Assembly: GCA_965232105.1 (NCBI GenBank)
Contig: OZ246956.1
Span: 1,860,001-1,924,000, forward strand
Source: Multivorans sp965232105
Lineage (GTDB): Bacteria > Acidobacteriota > Thermoanaerobaculia > Multivoradales > Multivoraceae
DNA length: 64,000 bases
Reading direction: 5' to 3'
The notes beneath the pieces were generated by a model. That model searched no databases. It was given only the letters and a program-made list of their open reading frames with translations, and had not been told where the DNA came from. Of the stretch, positions 7,508 through 15,738 are shown piece by piece (within the stretch, counting starts at the first letter, position 1; each line of letters opens with the position of its first letter). A program made the translations under genes and the position numbers.

Positions 7508-8704
7508 CTAACCGCCGAAAGGCGTCAGGACTTCCCGGGCGTGGCTCCGACCCCAGGAATCCCAGGCCAGGGCCTCGTCGACGGTCTCCGGGTCGCCCCC
7601 GCCCGCCTGCCGGTCGTGGCGCTCGAGCACCCCGGCCACCACGGGCACGATCGCGGTGAAGGGCACTCCTCCGCTGAGAAACGCGTCGACTGCGATTTCG
7701 TTCGCCGCGTTCAGCGCCGCCGGCGCGCCACCGCCGCGGGCGAGGGCGGCACGGGCCAGGGACGGTGCCGGGAAGAGCCCTCGATCGACTTGCCGGAACT
7801 CCAGCCTGGAGGCGGTCTGCAGCAGCTCGGTCAGGTCGGTCGAGGCCGAGCCGGCCGGCCGCGACCAGCGCTCGGGATACGAGAGCGCGTACTGGATGGG
7901 GTATTGCATGTCGTTGGCCGAGATCTGTGCGATCCCGTTGCCACACCGAAACTCGACGATCGAGTGAACGAGGGACTGCGGATGAATCACGATGTCGATG
8001 CGGGAACCGGCGACGTCGAAGAGGTAGCTCGCTTCGATCAGTTCCAGGCCCTTGTTCATCAGGGTCGCCGAATCGACACTGATCTTCGCGCCCATGTTCC
8101 AGGTTGGATGTGCGGTCGCCTCGGCCGGCGTCGCCGTCTCCAGGGTGGCGGGATCGCGGTCGAGGAACGGACCGCCCGAAGCGGTCAGCACGAGACGGCG
8201 GACCTCCTCCGGGTGTCCCGCCCTCAGCGCCTGGTGGATCGCGGCGTGTTCGCTGTCGATCGGCAGGATGGAAGAGCCCGAGGCGGCCGCGAGACGCCGC
8301 AGCACGGGCCCGGCCGCGACCATCGCCTCCTTGTTGGCGAGCGCCAGGTCGGCGCCGGCCGCAAGCGCCGCCGCCGCCGGCTGAAGACCGGCCGCGCCGA
8401 CGATTGCCGTCACGACGAGATCGATGTCGCCGGTCCCGACAGCGTCCAGCAGTGCCTGGTCGCCGCACGTCAGGCGGACTCCGTCCGGCAGTTCGCCCCC
8501 CAGCGCGGCGGCCCTGTCGGCGCTTGCAACGATCACGCGGTCGGGCCGGAACTCGCGCGCCAGCTCGGCCAGGCGGGCCGGTCGGGTTCCCTGGGCCGCG
8601 AGCACCGAAACGCGCAATCGGTCCGGGTGGTTGCGCGCCACCGCCAGGGTCGCCTCGCCGACCGAACCGGTGGCCCCCAGGACGGCGACGGTGCGTTGGC
8701 TCAA
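7508..8704 (-). CDS. dxr: 1-deoxy-D-xylulose 5-phosphate reductoisomerase
   Basis: This 398-residue enzyme converts DXP to MEP, the committed step of the non-mevalonate isoprenoid pathway. The NADPH-binding GATGSVGEATL lies near the N-terminus, LPIDSEHAAIHQ carries the metal-binding Asp/Glu, and SASGGPF-like (TASGGPFLDRD), NMGAKISVDSATLMNKGLE and ALNAANEIAVDAF are all conserved. The start is taken as TTG 8704, which overlaps the cdsA stop as TTGA and gives a normal N-terminus. IspH, the last enzyme of the same pathway, is encoded at 22.6 kb. Confidence 0.94.
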   Translation of the reverse strand: MSQRTVAVLGATGSVGEATLAVARNHPDRLRVSVLAAQGTRPARLAELAREFRPDRVIVASADRAAALGGELPDGVRLTCGDQALLDAVGTGDIDLVVTAIVGAAGLQPAAAALAAGADLALANKEAMVAAGPVLRRLAAASGSSILPIDSEHAAIHQALRAGHPEEVRRLVLTASGGPFLDRDPATLETATPAEATAHPTWNMGAKISVDSATLMNKGLELIEASYLFDVAGSRIDIVIHPQSLVHSIVEFRCGNGIAQISANDMQYPIQYALSYPERWSRPAGSASTDLTELLQTASRLEFRQVDRGLFPAPSLARAALARGGGAPAALNAANEIAVDAFLSGGVPFTAIVPVVAGVLERHDRQAGGGDPETVDEALAWDSWGRSHAREVLTPFGG

Positions 8705-9591
8705 GGCAGGGCTCCGACGGTGCCAGTCCCGTAGAGGACACTCCCGTAGAGGGTCGGGATCGCCGGCCCGAGGGCGCCGATGTCGACGAGGACGTACAGG
8801 AGCGGCGTCGCCAGCATCACGCTGTCCAACCGGTCGAGGAGACCGCCGTGGCCCGGCAGCAGGCGGCTGGCGTCCTTGACCTTCGCGGCACGCTTGAGCA
8901 GAGACGCGACGAGGTCTCCAGCCTGGCCGGCGCCGCCGCAGACCAGCGCGACCAGGGGAACGCCCGGCACGAAGTCTTCCGGGCCGAGCCAAAGCAGGAA
9001 ACCCGCGGTGCCGACGCCGACGCTCGCGGTCAGGCCGCAGACCGCGCCGGCCAGCGTCTTCTTCGGACTGATCTTGGGGGCCAGAGGACGGCGGCCGAAC
9101 GCTCGCCCGCCGTAGTAGGCGCCGATGTCGCCCACCGCGGCCACCGCCAGAACCCAGAGCAGGAGCGCGGGATCGAGCTGGTGGAGGTGAACCGCGGCGA
9201 CGAGGAACAGCCCCAACCACAGTGCGCCGAAGGTGAACAGGGCCGAGATCGCCAGCCGGTCGCGCAGCTCGGCACGGTTGCCCAGCCCGACCGCCGTTGC
9301 CAGGGCGAGGACGGCCGTTGCCGCCGCGAACCAGACGTCGAGGTCGAAGAGCCGGTGCAGGGGGACGATCCGGAGGTGGACGCCGTTCGTCAGCGCCACG
9401 AGAACCAGCGCCAGCCACAACGCCAGTCGGAACCTCGGCGCGTCGGTGATCCGCTGCACCAGGGCGGTGTACTCCGCGGCCGCCAGCAGGACGACCAGGG
9501 TGAGGACCGCCACGAAGAACAGGGGCTTCAGGTACAGGACGAGGGCTGTCGCCAGCGCCGCGGTCACGATTCCCGTGACAACGCGTTTCAT
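8701..9591 (-). CDS. cdsA: Phosphatidate cytidylyltransferase
   Basis: This 296-residue polytopic membrane enzyme makes CDP-diacylglycerol from phosphatidate and CTP for phospholipid synthesis. The C-terminal CDS signature is complete: SLLKRAAKVKD followed by LLPGHGGLLDRLDSVM. The N-terminal half holds about six hydrophobic helices. The ATG overlaps the truA stop by 4 nt and the stop codon overlaps the dxr start, so it is embedded in the coupled operon. Confidence 0.94.
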   Translation of the reverse strand: MKRVVTGIVTAALATALVLYLKPLFFVAVLTLVVLLAAAEYTALVQRITDAPRFRLALWLALVLVALTNGVHLRIVPLHRLFDLDVWFAAATAVLALATAVGLGNRAELRDRLAISALFTFGALWLGLFLVAAVHLHQLDPALLLWVLAVAAVGDIGAYYGGRAFGRRPLAPKISPKKTLAGAVCGLTASVGVGTAGFLLWLGPEDFVPGVPLVALVCGGAGQAGDLVASLLKRAAKVKDASRLLPGHGGLLDRLDSVMLATPLLYVLVDIGALGPAIPTLYGSVLYGTGTVGALP

Positions 9592-10343
9592 TGCCGCCGA
9601 CTGTATTCCACGTGCTCCAGGCACAGGCCACGCGCCGGTGCGTTGGGACCGGCCGCCGCGCGCGGGCCGCCGCCCAGGAGGTCGGTGAAGTCGTCGACCG
9701 ACCGCCGGCCGCGACCGACCTCCAGGGTCGTGCCGACGAGCGCGCGGACCATCCCGCGCAGAAATCCGTCGCCGGCGACGCGAAAGCTCAGCTCGTCGCC
9801 GGCGTCCTTCCATTCGGCCTGGTGGATCGTGCGTTCCGGCTGGCCGTGGCTGCCCCCGGACTTGGCGAAGGCCGAGAAGTCGTGGCGTCCCGGCAGCAGG
9901 GATGCGGCCCTCTTCATTGCCTCCAGGTCGAGTTCGCCCGGCGCCGGGACGACGAAGGGCGCCCGAAACGGGTCGATCACCGGGGCGCGGCAGAGCCGGT
10001 AGCGGTAGACCTTGAACGCCGCGCTCTTGCGGGCGTGAAAGGTCTCGCCCACCGGGTCGGCGTCCAGTACGCGGACCGCAGCCGGCAGATGACGGTTGCT
10101 GCCCTGGACGAGCGCCCTGCACGTTTCCGCGGTCGGCGCGCTTGCGGCCACCGTCAGGTGGGCCACCTGGCCGCGGGCGTGGACGCCGGCGTCCGTGCGG
10201 CCGGCCCCGTAGACGGTCACCCTTCGGCCGAGGATTCGGGCCAGGGCTTCTTCGACAACCTGCTGGACGGCGAGCGCGTTGTCCTGGCGCTGCCAGCCGG
10301 CGTAGTTTGTGCCGACATAGGCGATTCGCAGGCGGAACTTCAT
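9588..10343 (-). CDS. truA: tRNA pseudouridine(38-40) synthase TruA
   Basis: This 251-residue protein forms pseudouridine at positions 38-40 of tRNA anticodon arms. The catalytic aspartate is Asp51 in GAGRTDAGVHARGQ. KSAAFKVYRYRL and FLRGMVRALVGTTLEVGRG are further TruA motifs. Length is typical. It overlaps cdsA and the upstream glycosyltransferase gene by 4 nt at each side, so it is co-translated with membrane-biogenesis genes. Confidence 0.94.
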   Translation of the reverse strand: MKFRLRIAYVGTNYAGWQRQDNALAVQQVVEEALARILGRRVTVYGAGRTDAGVHARGQVAHLTVAASAPTAETCRALVQGSNRHLPAAVRVLDADPVGETFHARKSAAFKVYRYRLCRAPVIDPFRAPFVVPAPGELDLEAMKRAASLLPGRHDFSAFAKSGGSHGQPERTIHQAEWKDAGDELSFRVAGDGFLRGMVRALVGTTLEVGRGRRSVDDFTDLLGGGPRAAAGPNAPARGLCLEHVEYSRRQ

Positions 10344-11797
10344 CGGGCTTCGGCTCCCGAGCCTGACACCTTGTCAATCGCGGCTCCGGCGCGCCGCCGA
10401 TCGATCATGAACAGCAGCACCGGCGGCAGCCAGACCGCGACGTAGCCCCAGGGGAAGTAGTCGACTCCGGCGAGTGCCGGCAGGTAGGCCAGGGGCAGGG
10501 TCGCCGACAGCAGCAGGACACTGCGCACGCCGAGCAGCGCCGCCCAGGGCAGGATCCAGATCAGGTACCAGGGATAGAGGGTAGGGCTTGCCAGCAGGAC
10601 GACGCCGAACGCGGCGAAGGCGGCGCGGGTCGGCCCGGGGCGCTGCCGCCAGACTCGAAGCCACGCGACGCCGCCGGCCGCCAGGAGCAGGGTGCGGGCG
10701 AGGAACTGAGGGTAGGTGTGGGCGTACAGGGTGCGCCAGGGCGGCGCGTCGATTTCGCCGCCGAAGACGAGGCGAACCGCGTGGACGAGTCCGGCGGCGA
10801 CGCGGTCGAGCTGCAGTACGTCGAGCAGGCGCCACAGGGGTTCGTAGAGCGGACCGTTGTACTCCCACCGGAGCGCGTAGACGGCAAGGCCCGGAGGTAC
10901 GCCACCCGTCCAGATCAGGACGGCCGCGGCGGTGGGGACGAGCAGGCAGGCGGCGCCCAACGCGAACAGACGGCCTTGCGGCCGGTCGCGCCGAATCGTC
11001 CGCCACCAGAGGGGAATCGCCGCGAGAGGAACCAGCTTGGCCAGCACGCCGAGCGCGGCGACGGCCCCTGCGGCGAGCGAAGGCCCTGAACGGCTTGGGG
11101 AACCGCGCCCGACCGCGATCAGATAGACGCAGGCGATGACGAGCGAGGCGCCCAGGACGTCGACGTGGCCCATGCCGGCGCCCTCGATCACGACCAGCGG
11201 ATTCCAGACGTATGCCAGGCCGCCCACGGTCGAACCGCGTCGGCGGGCAAGCCCGAGCAACAGGGCGCAGGCGATCAGGTCGACCGCGACCAGCGTCAGC
11301 TTGTAGGCGGTGAGCGGCTGCGGCGTGGCGCTGGCGGCGGCGAACAGGCTCAGCGCCAGCGGCGGGTAGACCGTGGCGACGTCGCGGTGGGCGGTGCGCT
11401 GCCACAGGTCGTCGCGTTGCGTGGTCAATCCGGGGTCGTTCGGAGTGAGGCGATACGGGTTTGCGCCGGAAGCGGCTACGCGGCCGTCCCAGAGGTAGCG
11501 GTAAACGTCGTCGGACAGGCTCGGCGCCAGCGGCAGGGCGAGCAGGCGCAGCAGCAGGGCGACGACCAGGATGCCGGCGATCCGTGGCTCGCTCGCTTCG
11601 TCCCGCCGCGCCGGTCCGAACCGCTTCAGCGCCCAAAACAGGGCGCCGAAGGCCAGGAGGAGCACCGCGAGGAAGAGCACGCTCGTCCACGGTGCGTCCG
11701 CCGCCGGTCGCAGGCCGGTGCGGTCCAGGAGGAGGAGCCCGCCGAAGCAGGCGAGCAGAGGCCAGGCGGCTGCCACTGGTGGGAGTGCCCTTGCCAT
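10340..11797 (-). CDS. Polytopic GT87-like mannosyl/glycosyltransferase
   Basis: This 485-residue membrane protein has about ten hydrophobic helices. An early extracytoplasmic acidic motif (SLSDDVYRYLWDGRV) precedes NPYRLTPND and VYPPLALSLFAA, the layout of GT87/GT-C polyprenol-phosphate-dependent mannosyltransferases. The DD and RYLWDGR residues are the usual catalytic-loop feature. The sugar and acceptor are unknown; a lipid-linked donor is likely. It is the first gene of the minus-strand operon and lies divergent to a GT2 gene whose start is only about 14 bp away, so both promoters must overlap the opposing coding region or be shared. Confidence 0.75.
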   Translation of the reverse strand: MARALPPVAAAWPLLACFGGLLLLDRTGLRPAADAPWTSVLFLAVLLLAFGALFWALKRFGPARRDEASEPRIAGILVVALLLRLLALPLAPSLSDDVYRYLWDGRVAASGANPYRLTPNDPGLTTQRDDLWQRTAHRDVATVYPPLALSLFAAASATPQPLTAYKLTLVAVDLIACALLLGLARRRGSTVGGLAYVWNPLVVIEGAGMGHVDVLGASLVIACVYLIAVGRGSPSRSGPSLAAGAVAALGVLAKLVPLAAIPLWWRTIRRDRPQGRLFALGAACLLVPTAAAVLIWTGGVPPGLAVYALRWEYNGPLYEPLWRLLDVLQLDRVAAGLVHAVRLVFGGEIDAPPWRTLYAHTYPQFLARTLLLAAGGVAWLRVWRQRPGPTRAAFAAFGVVLLASPTLYPWYLIWILPWAALLGVRSVLLLSATLPLAYLPALAGVDYFPWGYVAVWLPPVLLFMIDRRRAGAAIDKVSGSGAEAR

Positions 11798-11810
11798 ATC
11801 GTCGGCGTTC

Positions 11811-13310
11811 GTGCTTCTTCCCGTGTACTACGCCGTTCTCGGCACACTCGCACTCTTTGGACTGCACCGACTGGTTCTGCTGCTGGTGCTGCGCCTGGTC
11901 CGGCCGCCCGCGGAGGCCGGCGGCCCGGCCGCGGCAGGCGCGGAGACGGAAGTCCCCCTGGACGAGGTTACTTCGGACCGGGTCAATGCGCCTCGGGTGA
12001 CTGTCCAACTGCCAATCTACAACGAGCGCTATGTCGCTCCGCGACTGCTCGCGGCCGTGCTCGACTTCGACTATCCGGCGGAGCGGCTGGAGATCCAGAT
12101 CCTCGACGACTCGACCGACGATACGGGCGATCGGATCGAGGCGGTGCTGGAGGAGGCGTCGAAGCGAGGGCGCCGGCTGCCGGCGGTCCGGCATCTCCGT
12201 CGACGGGAACGGGAGGGCTTCAAGGCAGGGGCCCTGGCGGCCGGTCTGAGCCAGGCTTGTGGCGAGCTGATCGCGATCTTCGACGCCGACTTCGTACCCG
12301 GGCCGGACTTTCTGCGCCGCACGGTGCCTGCCTTCGCCGATCCCGGACTCGGCATGGTCCAGGCGCGCTGGGATCACACGAATCGCGGGGACTCCCTGCT
12401 GACCCGCGCTCAGGCGGTCCTGCTCGACGGGCACTTTCTCGTCGAGCAGGAGGCGCGCTACCGGTCGGGTTGCTTCTTCAACTTCAACGGCACCGCGGGC
12501 GTCTGGCGGCGCCAGGCGATCGAGGAGGCCGGCGGCTGGCAGTTCGACACGCTGACCGAGGACCTCGACCTCTCCTACCGGGTGCAGCTCGCCGGATGGC
12601 GCTTCGCGCTCCTGACCGACCTGGCGGTGCCCGCCGATCTGCCGGCCCGCGTCAACGACTTCAAGAGCCAGCAGCACCGGTGGGCTCGTGGCACGGCCCA
12701 GACCCTGCGCAAGCTGCTGGCGCGGATCCTTCGAAGCCGGGTCAAGCCGCGGGTCAAGCTTGCGGCGACGGCGCACCTGACCTCGGGCTTCTGCTATCCG
12801 CTGCTCGTCGTGCTGGGGCTCCTGCTCCTGCCGGCCATCCTGTTGCGCCAGGAATCTCCGCACCTGCTGCTGTGGATCGACGCGCCGCTGTTCCTGCTCG
12901 GCACGGCCGCGGTGGCGGGCTGCTACGCCGCCGGCCAGCGGCGGGCCGGCCGCCCGGGTTCCCGGGCGTGGCTGGAGGTGCCGCTTGCGATGTCCGTCGG
13001 TATCGGCCTGTCGCTTCACAACTCGGCCGCGGTGGTCACCGGCCTGTTTCGTCGCGGCGGCGTGTTCGCGCGCACGCCGAAGCTCCCGGCGGGAGCGCCG
13101 GACCCTCCCGCGCAGTACCGGTCGCGCGCCGTCTGGAGCCTCTGGGGCGAAGCCACGCTCGCGCTCTACTTCTGGATCTGTATTGCCGCCGCCGGCTTGA
13201 GTGGTCGCTGGTGGTCCCTTCCCTTTCTGTACCTCTTTGCGCAGGGGTATAGCCTGATGGCGCTGGGCGGCACCCTGCCTCGGAGGGGACGCCGCGCCAG
13301 GCTGCCGTAG
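11811..13310 (+). CDS. Processive GT2 glycosyltransferase (cellulose-synthase-like)
   Basis: This protein of about 499 residues has an N-terminal membrane helix and a GT-A domain with the D,D,D,QxxRW signature: ILDDSTDDT (near residue 98), FDADFVPG (near 158), LTEDLDLSYR and QQHRWARG (near 287). Several C-terminal helices follow. This is the pattern of glucomannan/cellulose synthase-like (CslA-type) enzymes that polymerise or flip beta-glycans. The polymer is unknown. GTG 11811 is the most plausible start because the frame upstream runs through the divergent GT87 gene. A GNAT gene follows after 3 nt. Confidence 0.8.
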   Translation: MLLPVYYAVLGTLALFGLHRLVLLLVLRLVRPPAEAGGPAAAGAETEVPLDEVTSDRVNAPRVTVQLPIYNERYVAPRLLAAVLDFDYPAERLEIQILDDSTDDTGDRIEAVLEEASKRGRRLPAVRHLRRREREGFKAGALAAGLSQACGELIAIFDADFVPGPDFLRRTVPAFADPGLGMVQARWDHTNRGDSLLTRAQAVLLDGHFLVEQEARYRSGCFFNFNGTAGVWRRQAIEEAGGWQFDTLTEDLDLSYRVQLAGWRFALLTDLAVPADLPARVNDFKSQQHRWARGTAQTLRKLLARILRSRVKPRVKLAATAHLTSGFCYPLLVVLGLLLLPAILLRQESPHLLLWIDAPLFLLGTAAVAGCYAAGQRRAGRPGSRAWLEVPLAMSVGIGLSLHNSAAVVTGLFRRGGVFARTPKLPAGAPDPPAQYRSRAVWSLWGEATLALYFWICIAAAGLSGRWWSLPFLYLFAQGYSLMALGGTLPRRGRRARLP

Positions 13311-13313
13311 TCC

Positions 13314-13883
13314 ATGATTCGCCCCCTTGGAAGACCCTCGGCTCCCGTCTCCCCCAGGCAGGCGGAGGTGGTCGTGCGGCCGGCCTCGCCGGCGGACGCC
13401 CCCTTCCTCAGGCGCTGGCGGTCCGAGCCGGCCGTGCGACGCTTCCAGCCGCTGCACAACGTGTCCGCGTCGCGACTGCGAGCGGACCTGGCGTCGCAGC
13501 GCCCGCGGGACATCTACCGCGGCCGGGGCGACCGCTACACCTGGCTGGTCGAGGCGGACGGCGATCGTGCCGGCTGGATCACGTTGGCGATCGTCAACTG
13601 GGAGCACGGGCTGAGCGAGCTGGGGTACGCCCTGGCGACGCGCCACCACGGCCGCGGCACGATGACCGCGGCACTGGGGCAGTTGCTGCCGGAGCTCCTG
13701 CTCCGCACGCCCGTGGAGCGCATCGAGGCGAGATGCGCGGTCGACAACGAAGCGTCACGGAAGGTGCTGGAGAAGCTGGGATTCGTTCACGAGGGCCGGC
13801 TCCGCTCGTACTTCGTGCTTCAGGGCCGCCGCACCGACCACCACCTGTACGCGCTCCTGCGCGAGGACTACATTCCCGCCTAG
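13314..13883 (+). CDS. GNAT-family N-acetyltransferase (RimJ/RimL-like)
   Basis: This 189-residue protein has the GNAT fold elements: VVVRPASPADAPFLRRWRSE at the N-terminus, the acetyl-CoA region ELGYALATRHHGRGTMTAAL and the C-terminal VDNEASRKVLEKLGFVHEGRLRSYF. The latter is characteristic of the RimJ/L subgroup that acetylates protein N-termini or small amines. It is probably co-transcribed with the GT2 gene 3 nt upstream, which hints at sugar or polymer modification, but the substrate cannot be read from sequence. The first 17 residues look non-conserved. Confidence 0.82.
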   Translation: MIRPLGRPSAPVSPRQAEVVVRPASPADAPFLRRWRSEPAVRRFQPLHNVSASRLRADLASQRPRDIYRGRGDRYTWLVEADGDRAGWITLAIVNWEHGLSELGYALATRHHGRGTMTAALGQLLPELLLRTPVERIEARCAVDNEASRKVLEKLGFVHEGRLRSYFVLQGRRTDHHLYALLREDYIPA

Positions 13884-13946
13884 CTCCTCGCGGGCTGCCG
13901 CGCTACAGTTGCCAGCCTTGGACCGTCACTTGGGGAGGTACGTATC

Positions 13947-14438
13947 GTGAGCACTGGAAGCGGGCCGAACGCCGCCGATTCCGCGCTTGAGAGTCTCGAG
14001 GCAGGAATCGCGTTGTTCTACGAGGACAAGATTGCCGAAGCCAGGGGCCGGTTCGAAGACGTGGTCGCGAGCGGTGGCGAGAGCCGGTTCGTCATTCGTG
14101 CAAAGGACTACCTTGCCGCCTGCAGGCGGGTGGAAACCGCGGCGGACGGCGGCCCGGAGGACGCCTTCCTTCAAGCCGTGATGGCCAGGAACGATGGCGA
14201 CCTGGAGCGCGTTCTCGAGTTGTGCGGAGGCGACGGCCGGAAGCAGGACGACCGTTTCGTCTATCTGGCGGCCTGTGTGCACGCCCTGATCGGAGACGAG
14301 GACGCCGCTCTGGACACCTTGGCGAAGGCCGTCGCACTCGACACGAAGAACCGGGTTCGAGCCTTCCACGACAGCGATTTTTCTCTACTGGACGGGGACG
14401 AGCGTTTCGACAAGCTCGTCCATGACGTTAGCGACTGA
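13947..14438 (+). CDS. Small TPR-like hypothetical protein
   Basis: This 163-residue soluble acidic protein starts at GTG 13947. It contains two helical repeat-like segments (SALESLEAGIALFYEDKIAEA and VYLAACVHALIGDEDAALDTL) reminiscent of tetratricopeptide repeats, and ends LLDGDERFDKLVHDVSD. No catalytic motif is visible. Its last 17 nt overlap the start of glmU, so it is translated just ahead of it. The C-terminal pattern resembles the tails of TPR proteins that end in 'F..L..D..F..L'. Function unknown. Confidence 0.72.
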   Translation: MSTGSGPNAADSALESLEAGIALFYEDKIAEARGRFEDVVASGGESRFVIRAKDYLAACRRVETAADGGPEDAFLQAVMARNDGDLERVLELCGGDGRKQDDRFVYLAACVHALIGDEDAALDTLAKAVALDTKNRVRAFHDSDFSLLDGDERFDKLVHDVSD

Positions 14439-15738
14439 CGTGGCTGGCGAGGCCGGCGCGGCCGTCATTCTCGCTGCCGGCGGTGGCGAGTTGCTGCGCT
14501 CCGAGCGGCCCCGGGTCCTGCATCGCGCCGGCGGCCGAGCGCTCGTGGCGTGGGTCGTCGCGGCGGCGCGCGAAGCCGGCTGCACCCCGATCCACGTTGT
14601 TGTCGGCAGCGGAGCGCGGGAGATCCGGGAGGTCCTCGAACAGGAGGGACTGGGCGGCGAGGACGTCCTCTGGGTGAAGCAGCGCGCGGAGCAGCCCGCG
14701 GAGCAGCCCGAGGAGCAGGGGACCGGACAGGCACTGCTGCTGGTCCGCGAACTCCTGGGTAGCGACAGTCCGGTTCTCGTTCTGTCCGGCGATGCGCCCC
14801 TGGTTCGGCCGGCGACTCTCCGGAAGCTCCTGGACAGCGCTCGTAGTGGCTGGGGCAGCGTCGCGGTAGCCGATCTGGACAAACCGGGCAGTCCGGGGCA
14901 CTACGCGCTGCCCGTCCCGGCGATCTTCGACTGGCTGGAGAAGCTCGATGCGGAAAGGGAAGGAAGCCGGCTCTGCCTGGCGGATGCCGTCGCCGCTGCT
15001 GCGCTCGAGAACCCGGTGGCCCGCGTCCGGGTGGAGGACGCTTCGGAAGCGCTCGGCGTCAACTCGCGGGCGGAACTTGCGGCGGTTCAGCGGGTGCTCT
15101 ACCGCCGCGGCGTCGACGCGCTGCTTGAAGCCGGCGTCACGATCCTCGATCCGGGTAGCGTGTGGGTGGATGCCGGCGTGACGGTCGGTCCCGACTCGGT
15201 GCTGCACCCGGGTGTCACCCTGCTGGGCGCCAGCCGGGTGGGACGCGGCTGTACCGTTCACTGCGGCGCCTGGCTCCGCGACAGCGTCCTCGCGGACGGA
15301 GTGAACGTCCTGCCCTACTCGGTTCTCGACGGAGCCCGCGTCGGCTCGGGCTGCAGCGTCGGCCCCTTCGCGCGCCTGCGGCCGGAGGCGGTTCTGGACG
15401 AGGGTGTCCGAGTCGGCAACTTCGTCGAGGTGAAGAAGTCGACCCTGGGCCCCGGGGTCAAGGCTTCCCATCTCTCCTACCTGGGCGATTCGTCGATCGG
15501 TGCGGGCGCCAACATCGGCGCCGGAGTCATCACCTGCAACTACGACGGCAAGACGAAGAACCGCACGGTGATCGGCGAGGGGGCGTTCGTCGGCAGCGAC
15601 ACGATCCTCATCGCACCGGTCGAAGTCGGCGCGGGGAGCTACACCGGCGCCGGTTCGGTGATCACGAAGGACGTGCCGGAGGAGACTCTCGCCGTCGGCC
15701 GGGCGCGTCAGAAGAACATCAAGCGCCGGCCGCGGTGA
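14422..15738 (+). CDS. glmU: GlmU-like protein with degenerate uridyltransferase domain
   Basis: This 438-residue protein has a C-terminal left-handed beta-helix acetyltransferase that looks intact: KKSTLGPGVKASHLSYLGD with the catalytic His, then NIGAGVITCNYDGKTKNRT. The N-terminal pyrophosphorylase is unusual. The canonical LAAGxGTRM is LAAGGGELLRS, so the catalytic Arg (E. coli R18) is replaced by Leu and Lys25 by Arg. The YGRI block is missing, and a low-complexity AEQPAEQPEEQ insert precedes GTGQALL. SGDAPL is retained. It may supply GlcN-1-P acetyltransfer only, with UDP-GlcNAc pyrophosphorylase elsewhere. The start overlaps the preceding gene, and the stop codon overlaps pcrA as GTGA. 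Confidence 0.85.
   Translation: MTLATDVAGEAGAAVILAAGGGELLRSERPRVLHRAGGRALVAWVVAAAREAGCTPIHVVVGSGAREIREVLEQEGLGGEDVLWVKQRAEQPAEQPEEQGTGQALLLVRELLGSDSPVLVLSGDAPLVRPATLRKLLDSARSGWGSVAVADLDKPGSPGHYALPVPAIFDWLEKLDAEREGSRLCLADAVAAAALENPVARVRVEDASEALGVNSRAELAAVQRVLYRRGVDALLEAGVTILDPGSVWVDAGVTVGPDSVLHPGVTLLGASRVGRGCTVHCGAWLRDSVLADGVNVLPYSVLDGARVGSGCSVGPFARLRPEAVLDEGVRVGNFVEVKKSTLGPGVKASHLSYLGDSSIGAGANIGAGVITCNYDGKTKNRTVIGEGAFVGSDTILIAPVEVGAGSYTGAGSVITKDVPEETLAVGRARQKNIKRRPR

Noticed and set aside
5817..7511. Plus-strand open frame of 564 codons opposite the PASTA and rseP genes
   Set aside because: It spans two well-supported minus-strand genes and has no domain-like pattern; high GC content produces long antisense frames.
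10374..13649. Very long minus-strand open frame (over 1000 codons) across two genes
   Set aside because: It runs antisense to the GT2 and GNAT genes and out of frame with the GT87 gene; composition is Arg/Pro/Gly-rich and no motif is visible.
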